From positions 1-6,096 of the forward strand of contig CAYTEO010000074.1 in the NCBI GenBank assembly GCA_964436825.1: a stretch of DNA of 6,096 nt, written 5' to 3'. The translations under genes and the position numbers were made by a program. The DNA comes from CAYTEO01 sp964436825. GTDB taxonomy: Bacteria; Krumholzibacteriota; Krumholzibacteriia; LZORAL124-64-63. This document shows positions 1-6,096 of this stretch, one piece after another (position 1 is the first letter of the stretch; each line of letters begins with the position of its first letter). The notes beneath the pieces are model-generated. The model was given only the letters and a program-made list of their open reading frames with translations. It ran no database searches and was not told where the DNA came from.

Positions 1-2178
1 TACTACTACACCACGGGCTGGTCCCATCAGACACACTACATCAGCGCCAACACCGGCGACATCATCGAATTCCGCTTCTTGGCCGACGTCTACTCGACAT
101 CGAGCTCCTATGACGAGGAACGCGTCTACCTCGACAACGTCACGGTCAACTTCAACGGCGTCCAGCGCGCCCTCGACCTCGACGGCGGCCGGCTCGTTCT
201 CGATCATACTGTCATCAAAGGTGCATCCGGCGACGCCATCCACGCCGTGGGCCTGGACTCGATCACGATCCTCGACAGCGAGATCGACCATGCCACGGCC
301 CAGGGCCTGTGGGCCAACGGCTCGCCGGTCGTCAGGATCGAGCGGACGCGGATCCACGACTGCGGCAACGATCCCATCGACGTCACCACGACTGGCGCGG
401 TCACCCTCTCCGGATGCATCGTCGACAACAACTCGGGCACCCTCCGCCTCGACAACACGTCGGGAATCGATCTGACATACTGTCTTGTCCACGACAACAC
501 GGGTGGGGTCTATCTCGACGGTCCCAGCTTCATCGACCACTGCACCATCATCGACAACGGCAGCTACGGTCTCACCCTCGAGGCCGGCGACTTCTATACC
601 CTCTACAACTCGATCCTCTGGAACAACACCGGCAGCTCGTATTACTACCAGATCAGCAACGGCGGCTACCTGGATGTCTACTACACGGCAGTCCAGCGCG
701 GGACGTCCGGGATCGCGGGCAGCGGCTACTCGGTCACGCACGGCCTCGTCAACCTCGACCCTTTGTTCACCGATGACGCCGGTCACCTCGGCCAGCACTC
801 GCCCTGCATCGACGCCGCGGCGCCTTGGGAGCACGACGCCTACATGCCACCGGGACTGGGGACCATCGTCGCCGACATGGGTGTCTACGGCGGCCCCGGC
901 AACACCATCTGGGACGGCACGCCGGTCCCGGACGGCAAGCCGGTGATCGAGCACATCGTCGACATCCCCCAGGACCAGGGAGGCCAAGTGGGGATCCAGT
1001 ACGCTGCCAGCATCTTCGACGGGCAGCATCCAGCCTACGACGTCACCCGCTACTCGTTCTGGCGGGCCATGGACCTGAAGAGCGGTGAGCCGCCAGAGGC
1101 CGCTGATCATCCCACGGACAAGATCTTCACCACGGGCAAGGGGCAGTACTGGGAGTACGTCGGCGAGATGGTGGCCCAGCAGTTCCCCTCCTACGCCTTC
1201 ACGGCACCCACCTACGCCGACTCGTGCAGTGCGGGGACGTTCGACATCGAGTTCCTGGTCATCGCCCACACGCCTGACGACGACATCTTCTTCACCTCCG
1301 ACCCGGTGGCGGGCCATTCGGTGGACAACCTGGCACCTCCGGCACCCGCCTTCCTGGCCGCCGAGGCGACCCTGGACGGGATCTACCTGCACTGGCCGCC
1401 CAGCCTGGCCGGTGACGTGAGTGCCTACCACGTCTTCCGCTCGCTGACCCCTGACATGGACATCACGACCCTGGAACCCGTCGCCACGGTAGCCGATACC
1501 GCCTTCCTGGACGAGACGGTGGACGCCCAGCAACCATACTTCTACGTCGTCGTGGCCGAGGACAGCCACGACAACCGCTCCGGTCCGTCGATCTACGCCT
1601 ATGCCCTGGCACCGGTGCCGACCGAACTGCAGGCGGCCACGATCGACCTGGTCGGCGATCTACCGGTGGTGAGCTGGCAACTGGCGACCGACGTGTCCCT
1701 ATCCTTCCGGATCGAGCGGGCCGCCGCCTCCGGTCCCTTCCTGCCGGTCGACGGAACCATCGAGACGACGACGGAAGGCGGTTTCCGCTTCGTCGATCCC
1801 ACGGCGGTCGGCGGTCAGGCCTACCGTTACCGCGTCCTGGCGCGACAGGATGATCGCGAGTGGGTCCTGTTCACCTCGGAGCCGGTGACAGTGCCGCCTC
1901 TGACCTTCACCCTGGGGCCGGCCCGTCCCAACCCGTTCAACCCGGCGACGACCCTGTCGTTCACGACGACACGGCCCGGCCACGTCACCCTCTCGGTCCA
2001 CGACCTGATGGGGCGCTGCCTGGCCCTCCTGGTCGACGAGGTCCTGCCCGCCGGCCACCACCAGGTGACCTGGCGCGGAGTCGACGGTGACGGTCGCTCC
2101 CTGGGATCGGGGATCTACTTCGCACGACTGGTGAGCGCGGAGGGAACCCGCAAGGTGAAGCTCCTGCTCAATCGCTAG
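1..2178 (+). CDS. Secreted parallel beta-helix protein with Fn3-like modules and PNPFNP C-terminal sorting-type domain (5' partial)
   Basis: The frame is open from base 1 and ends at TAG 2176-2178, so 725 residues are visible and the true start lies upstream; the TTG at 79 is not a convincing start. In order: the tail of a beta-sandwich-like module (about 1-150, GDIIEFRF then YLDNVTV); a right-handed parallel beta-helix (about 205-640) with rungs of 20-24 residues built on motifs such as CIVDNN, CLVHDN, CTIIDN and NSILWNN; the usual helix-closing DPLF and SPCIDA motifs (757-816); a module at about 919-1335; an Fn3-like domain (1336-1608); a second Fn3-like domain (1612-1905); and a C-terminal domain (1906-2175) with PNPFNP, a D-L-x-G-R motif and GSGIYFARL. 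Such C-terminal domains are known as FlgD-like Ig or type IX sorting modules on exported proteins. I infer a cell-surface or secreted protein. Beta-helices of this kind may bind or cleave polysaccharide, but I see no catalytic motif, so substrate and activity are unknown. Signal peptide and promoter are outside the window. Confidence 0.88.
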   Translation, partial: YYYTTGWSHQTHYISANTGDIIEFRFLADVYSTSSSYDEERVYLDNVTVNFNGVQRALDLDGGRLVLDHTVIKGASGDAIHAVGLDSITILDSEIDHATAQGLWANGSPVVRIERTRIHDCGNDPIDVTTTGAVTLSGCIVDNNSGTLRLDNTSGIDLTYCLVHDNTGGVYLDGPSFIDHCTIIDNGSYGLTLEAGDFYTLYNSILWNNTGSSYYYQISNGGYLDVYYTAVQRGTSGIAGSGYSVTHGLVNLDPLFTDDAGHLGQHSPCIDAAAPWEHDAYMPPGLGTIVADMGVYGGPGNTIWDGTPVPDGKPVIEHIVDIPQDQGGQVGIQYAASIFDGQHPAYDVTRYSFWRAMDLKSGEPPEAADHPTDKIFTTGKGQYWEYVGEMVAQQFPSYAFTAPTYADSCSAGTFDIEFLVIAHTPDDDIFFTSDPVAGHSVDNLAPPAPAFLAAEATLDGIYLHWPPSLAGDVSAYHVFRSLTPDMDITTLEPVATVADTAFLDETVDAQQPYFYVVVAEDSHDNRSGPSIYAYALAPVPTELQAATIDLVGDLPVVSWQLATDVSLSFRIERAAASGPFLPVDGTIETTTEGGFRFVDPTAVGGQAYRYRVLARQDDREWVLFTSEPVTVPPLTFTLGPARPNPFNPATTLSFTTTRPGHVTLSVHDLMGRCLALLVDEVLPAGHHQVTWRGVDGDGRSLGSGIYFARLVSAEGTRKVKLLLNR
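205..640 (+). repeat. Parallel beta-helix rung repeats within the secreted protein
   Basis: About six degenerate protein repeats of 20-24 residues follow each other: units begin HTVIKG, SEIDHA, TRIHDC, CIVDNN, CLVHDN and CTIIDN, and a last partial one NSILWNN. Each has a hydrophobic strand, an Asn/Asp-rich turn and a Gly-rich bend, as expected for coils of a right-handed beta-helix. The repeats are at the protein level; the DNA is not closely repeated. Cysteines occupy the same rung position in three consecutive coils (codons at 415, 481 and 541). Confidence 0.7.
1906..2178 (+). other. C-terminal FlgD-like / type IX secretion sorting-type domain
   Basis: The last 90 residues begin TFTLGPARPNPFNPATTLSF (PNPFNP at 1927-1944), continue through alternating beta strands with VHDLMGR and HQVTWRG, and finish with GSGIYFARL and a basic tail KVKLLLNR. 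This matches the well-known C-terminal module of exported proteins in Bacteroidota and related phyla, which in type IX secretion directs passage across the outer membrane. In high-GC candidate phyla the same fold is often annotated FlgD-like Ig. Whether this organism has a type IX system cannot be told from the window. Confidence 0.8.
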
Positions 2179-2200
2179 TTCACATACCTGATCCAAAGAC

Positions 2201-2232
2201 GAGGAGTCCTCCTGGAGGCAGGAGGACTCCTC
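2201..2232. terminator. Convergent (bidirectional) intrinsic-terminator-like hairpin
   Basis: A perfect 14-bp inverted repeat, GAGGAGTCCTCCTG and CAGGAGGACTCCTC, encloses the four-base loop GAGG. It lies 22 nt after the stop of the beta-helix gene and 38 nt past the htrA stop on the other strand, between converging genes. The following sequence is only moderately T-rich on either strand (CTCTCTT on plus, GTCTTTGG on minus), so it lacks a classic U-tract. It may act as a weak two-way terminator or as an mRNA 3'-end stabiliser. Confidence 0.75.
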
Positions 2233-2270
2233 CTCTCTTGCGACCGGACGTCAGCCCGGCATCCGTACGC

Positions 2271-3518
<1,248 letters not shown>

Positions 3519-3537
3519 CCTCTCCTCCCTCGCCGGC

Positions 3538-4185
3538 TCAGCCCTGCAGCTTGCGCCAGTCCTCCAGGAACCGCTCCAGGCCGCGGTCGGTCAGCGGGTG
3601 GTTGACCAGCTGCTTGATGACCTTGTGCGGGATGGTGGCGATGTGCGCCCCCAGCAGCGCCCCCTGCACCACGTGCTCGGGATGACGGACACTGGCAACG
3701 ATGACCTCGGTCGCGAAGTCGTAGTTCTCGTAGATGGTGACGATGTCCTCGATCAGCTGCATCCCGTCGGTGCTGATGTCGTCCAGGCGTCCGACGAACG
3801 GCGAGATGTAGGCCGCCCCGGCCTTGGCCATCAGCAGCGCCTGGCTGGGGGTGAAGCAGAGGGTGGCGTTGACCCGGATCCCCTCGGCGCTCAGTGCCCG
3901 CGTGGCCTTCAGGCCCTCGAGGGTCGTGGGGATCTTGACGACCATGTGCTCGCTGATGGCGGCCAGGCGCTTCCCCTCGGCGATCATCCCGTCCGCGTCC
4001 AGGGCGGTCACCTCGCCGCTGACCGGCCCCTGGACCAGGTCGCAGATCTCCTTCAGCAGCTCGTCGGTGTCCTTGCGGCCGGTACGGGCCATCAGGGTGG
4101 GGTTGGTCGTCACGCCGTCCAGCACGCCCATGGCCTTGGCATCGCGGATCTCGTCCAGGTCGGCGGTGTCGATGAAGAACTTCAT
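3538..4185 (-). CDS. tal: Transaldolase, small TalC/FSA-type
   Basis: A 215-residue TIM-barrel class I aldolase, full length for the short TalC/MipB family. Transaldolase moves a dihydroxyacetone unit between sedoheptulose-7-phosphate/glyceraldehyde-3-phosphate and erythrose-4-phosphate/fructose-6-phosphate in the non-oxidative pentose phosphate pathway, in the cytosol. Visible residues are Asp6 (FIDTAD), the GVTTNPT motif with Asn28, Schiff-base Lys84 in VVKIPTT, Arg133 (in VGRLDD) and Ser165 (VASVRH). Glu58 (SGEVTA) and Phe130 (ISPFVGR) are the transaldolase versions of positions that are Gln59 and Tyr131 in E. coli fructose-6-phosphate aldolase, so I favour transaldolase. The frame stays open far upstream, but ATG 4185 is the start: it gives the exact family N-terminus, has GAGGAG 5 nt upstream (4191-4196), and overlaps the truA stop as ATGA, suggesting translational coupling. 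Confidence 0.95.
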   Translation of the reverse strand: MKFFIDTADLDEIRDAKAMGVLDGVTTNPTLMARTGRKDTDELLKEICDLVQGPVSGEVTALDADGMIAEGKRLAAISEHMVVKIPTTLEGLKATRALSAEGIRVNATLCFTPSQALLMAKAGAAYISPFVGRLDDISTDGMQLIEDIVTIYENYDFATEVIVASVRHPEHVVQGALLGAHIATIPHKVIKQLVNHPLTDRGLERFLEDWRKLQG

Positions 4186-4976
4186 GTCCTCTCCTCGTGT
4201 TGCCTGTCGTGTGTCGGGACCGGCGGCGGGCCCGCCGGATCGTCGTCGTAGCCCACCGCGGCCAGGTACAACCCCTGCGGCGGCGCCATGGTTCCCGCGC
4301 TGCGGCGGTCGCGCGCGGCCAGGATGTCGGCCATGCTCTCGGGCGGGCGCGCCCCGCGGCCGATCTCGACCATCGTGCCCACCAGGTTGCGGACCATGTG
4401 GTGGAGGAAACGGTCCGCCTGGACCCAGTAGACGGCCTCGTCGTCCTCCCAGAGCCAGCGGCTGGCCGTCACCCGGCAGGTGTTGTCCTCCCGCAGCGAC
4501 GCCGACTTGCAGAAGCTGCTGAAGTCGTGCTCCCCCAGCACCAGCCGGGCCGCTTCCTGCATGGCCTCGCGGTCCAGGGGCCACGGCGGCTGCCACCGGT
4601 AGCGGCGGCGGAACAGGTCGCGGCGCAGGCCGATCCGGTACAGGTACCGCCGCCAGCGGGCCGAGAAGCGGGCGTGGAAGCCGGCCGCGGCCGGCCGGAC
4701 CGCGAGGATCTCCACATCCTCGGGCGCCAGTCGCGCCAGGGCCCGCACCAGCCGGTCGGCCTCGTCGGCGGTCAGCCCGTCCAGGCTGGCCACCTGGCCC
4801 AGGGCGTGGACCCCCGTGTCGGTCCGGCCCGCCCCCACCGGGACGGCCTCCCGTCCCAGCAGGCGGCGGCACATCCGGGCCAGCTCCCCCTGGACGGTCC
4901 GCAGCCCCGGCTGGACCTGCCAGCCGTGGAAACCGCCCCCGTCGTAGGCCAGGTCGATCCGGACGACCTCACCCAC
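4182..4976 (-). CDS. truA: tRNA pseudouridine(38-40) synthase TruA
   Basis: A 264-residue enzyme that converts uridines 38-40 of the tRNA anticodon arm to pseudouridine. Family landmarks occur in order: YDGGGFHGWQ (11-20), GRTDTGVHA (50-58) with catalytic Asp53, FHARFSARWRRYLYRI (100-115), the HDFSSFCK segment (150-157), FLHHMVRNLVGTMVEIGRG (190-208) and APPQGLYL (231-238). The last 20 or so residues are a Pro/His/Glu-rich tail beyond the conserved core. The start is GTG at 4976, giving a normal N-terminus, with GGAGG (4986-4990) nine nucleotides upstream. The gene begins inside the last codons of asd (8-nt overlap) and its TGA overlaps the tal ATG, so translation is probably coupled on both sides. 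Confidence 0.96.
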   Translation of the reverse strand: MGEVVRIDLAYDGGGFHGWQVQPGLRTVQGELARMCRRLLGREAVPVGAGRTDTGVHALGQVASLDGLTADEADRLVRALARLAPEDVEILAVRPAAAGFHARFSARWRRYLYRIGLRRDLFRRRYRWQPPWPLDREAMQEAARLVLGEHDFSSFCKSASLREDNTCRVTASRWLWEDDEAVYWVQADRFLHHMVRNLVGTMVEIGRGARPPESMADILAARDRRSAGTMAPPQGLYLAAVGYDDDPAGPPPVPTHDRQHEERT

Positions 4977-6009
4977 CGCGTCCGTCCTCCCGCGCGACGA
5001 GCCGGTCGGCGATCTGCAGGGCGTTCAGGGCGGCACCCTTGCGCAGGTTGTCGGCCACGACCCACAGCAGCAGGACGTCGTCGCGGCCCGGCTCGCCGCG
5101 GACCCGGCCGACGTGGACGGCGTCACCGCCGTCGACCTCCAACGGGGTGGCGTAGGCGTGGGGATCCTCGGCGACGACGATCCCCGGGAACCCGCGCAGG
5201 GCCGCCACCGCCGCCGCGCGGTCCACGGGCCGCTCGCAGACCACCCGTACCGCCGCGCCGTGGCCGTTCCAGCTCGGCACGCGGACGGCCGTGCAGGTCA
5301 CCGCCAGACCGGGCGCATCCAGGATCCTGCGCAGCTCCCGGACGACCTTCCCCTCCTCCTCGTAGCCGCCGTCGGGCTCGGGGGGACCGATGGCCGGCAC
5401 GACGTTGCCCGCGATCGTGCGGGGGAAGACGGCCCCCGCGGTGGCCGGCCGCGGCGTCGGTCGGCCCGGCACCAGATCGGCGGCCGTCTCCCGCATCTGG
5501 GCCGCCAGCTCCGCCTGGCCGGCCGCTCCCGCCCCCGAGACGGCCTGGAAGGTCGTCACGTGGCAGGCCCGCAGGCCGAACGCCGCCTGCAGGGGGGCGA
5601 CGGCCAGGGCCACCTGGATGGTCGAGCAGTTGGGGTTGGCGACGATGGCGCCCGGCGCGGAGGGCAGCCGGTCGGCGTTGATCTCCGGGACGACCAGCGG
5701 GACGGCGGGGTCCATCCGCCAGGCGGACGAGTTGTCCACCACCCAGCAGCCGGCCGCGGCGGCGGCGGGAGCGTGCTCGCGGCTGGCGGTCCGGCCGGCG
5801 CTCATCAGCACCAGATCCACCGACGACCAGTCGAACCCGTCGGCGAGATCCCGGCAGACCAACTCGCCGCCCCCGAACGGCACGGTCGTGCCGGCCGAGC
5901 GGGCGGTCGTCAGGGCCACGGGCCGGCCCTCGACCCACCGGCGCTGGGCCAGCAGCTCGAGCATCAGGCGGCCCACCAGGCCGCTGGCGCCGACGACGGC
6001 GGTGCGCAT
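4969..6009 (-). CDS. asd: Aspartate-semialdehyde dehydrogenase
   Basis: A 346-residue NADP-dependent enzyme reducing aspartyl-4-phosphate to aspartate-4-semialdehyde, the branch-point step to diaminopimelate/lysine, threonine and methionine. The N-terminal nucleotide-binding loop is VVGASGLVG (5-13). DNSSAWRMD (92-100) precedes the active-site NPNCST with Cys128. TFQAVSGAG (153-161) carries Gln155, EEEGK supplies Glu218 and Lys221, and RVPSWNGHG supplies Arg243 and His250. The C-terminus has the dimerisation-helix signature DNLRKGAALNALQIA (320-334). Length and residue spacing fit the B. subtilis/S. pneumoniae-type branch. The serine usual after the catalytic His (GHS) is Gly here, a minor change. 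ATG 6009 is chosen because GGAGG (6019-6023) lies 9 nt upstream; the TTG at 6018 would abut the ribosome binding site directly. It is first gene of the operon, just behind a sigma70-like promoter. With all catalytic residues present it is not a degenerate Usg-like paralogue. Confidence 0.96.
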   Translation of the reverse strand: MRTAVVGASGLVGRLMLELLAQRRWVEGRPVALTTARSAGTTVPFGGGELVCRDLADGFDWSSVDLVLMSAGRTASREHAPAAAAAGCWVVDNSSAWRMDPAVPLVVPEINADRLPSAPGAIVANPNCSTIQVALAVAPLQAAFGLRACHVTTFQAVSGAGAAGQAELAAQMRETAADLVPGRPTPRPATAGAVFPRTIAGNVVPAIGPPEPDGGYEEEGKVVRELRRILDAPGLAVTCTAVRVPSWNGHGAAVRVVCERPVDRAAAVAALRGFPGIVVAEDPHAYATPLEVDGGDAVHVGRVRGEPGRDDVLLLWVVADNLRKGAALNALQIADRLVAREDGRGG

Positions 6010-6018
6010 CCGTTGCAA

Positions 6019-6023
6019 CCTCC
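6019..6023 (-). promoter_or_regulatory. Ribosome binding site that fixes the asd start
   Basis: Minus-strand GGAGG lies nine nucleotides before ATG 6009. The alternative in-frame TTG (6016-6018) follows it with no spacer, so it cannot use this site. This supports the 346-residue Asd over a version three residues longer. Confidence 0.8.
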
Positions 6024-6051
6024 GGAAATCGGGTGGCGTAGCACGGCCGTC

Positions 6052-6080
6052 ATCGTAACAGCCGGGATCGCCGCGGTCAA
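6052..6080 (-). promoter_or_regulatory. Sigma70-like promoter for the asd-truA-tal-htrA operon
   Basis: On the minus strand TTGACC (6075-6080, five of six consensus bases) is separated by exactly 17 bp from TACGAT (6052-6057, four of six). Transcription would start near 6045, leaving a leader of about 35 nt before the asd ATG. That is too short for a lysine riboswitch, which controls asd in some bacteria, so none is expected. No promoter of similar quality was noticed in the short gaps between the downstream genes. Confidence 0.6.
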
Positions 6081-6096
6081 AGCCGCCCTCCCCGTG

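Noticed and set aside
79..81. TTG at 79 as the start of the beta-helix gene
   Set aside because: The frame is open to base 1 and the upstream residues (TGDIIEFRF) continue a beta-sandwich pattern; no ribosome binding site precedes it.
4186..4872. N-terminal extension of the transaldolase frame, which would make a 444-residue protein
   Set aside because: The added part is a Gly/Pro-rich shadow of truA. The conserved transaldolase N-terminus begins exactly at ATG 4185, which has its own ribosome binding site.
4197..5681. Plus-strand open frame of 494 codons antisense to truA and asd
   Set aside because: It covers two well-supported minus-strand enzymes and its translation is Arg/Pro/Gly-rich, as expected from GC-rich shadow frames.
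5123..5938. Second minus-strand frame of 271 codons inside asd
   Set aside because: It is Arg/Gly-rich shadow coding in another frame of asd, which itself has all catalytic motifs.
6010..6018. TTG start for asd at 6018
   Set aside because: The GGAGG site directly abuts this TTG, leaving no spacer, while it is 9 nt from ATG 6009, which starts the canonical nucleotide-binding strand.
6010..6096. Lysine riboswitch or attenuator ahead of asd
   Set aside because: The predicted leader is only about 35 nt, too short for a lysine riboswitch, and no leader peptide or terminator hairpin is visible.

Overview
The window is GC-rich, tightly packed bacterial DNA. The left third is the 3' part of a large plus-strand gene for a secreted, multi-domain parallel beta-helix protein. 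It ends in a PNPFNP-type C-terminal module, as in FlgD-like Ig or type IX secretion sorting domains. That module at such high GC suggests a high-GC member of the wider FCB group or a neighbouring candidate phylum (Eisenbacteria, Krumholzibacteriota or Latescibacterota-like). This is inferred from protein style only; no rRNA or other marker is present.

Layout: (1) 1-2178 (+), the secreted beta-helix protein, cut by the left edge. (2) 2179-2270, a short convergent intergenic gap with a perfect 14-bp hairpin (2201-2232), probably a shared terminator. (3) 2271-6009 (-), four minus-strand genes read in the order asd, truA, tal, htrA. asd and truA overlap by 8 nt, truA and tal overlap by 4 nt (ATGA), and tal and htrA are 19 nt apart. 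(4) 6010-6096, the asd leader and a good sigma70-like promoter (TTGACC, 17 bp, TACGAT on the minus strand). No gene-free stretch exceeds about 100 bases.

The four minus-strand genes look like one transcription unit running from the promoter near 6052-6080 to the hairpin at 2201-2232. They encode aspartate-semialdehyde dehydrogenase (lysine/threonine/methionine/diaminopimelate pathway), tRNA pseudouridine synthase A, a small transaldolase of the TalC/FSA family, and a membrane-anchored HtrA/DegS-like protease. All four keep their recognisable catalytic residues. They do not form one pathway; this reads as a housekeeping operon. An asd-family gene beside truA recurs in other bacteria (the usg-truA pair in E. 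coli, the asd/truA region in Pseudomonas).

I found no mobile element, CRISPR array, RNA gene, toxin-antitoxin pair or defence system, and nothing that amounts to an undescribed system. The points most worth a second look are the beta-helix protein with its cysteine ladder and unnamed middle module, the active-site residues that separate transaldolase from fructose-6-phosphate aldolase, and the operon grouping.
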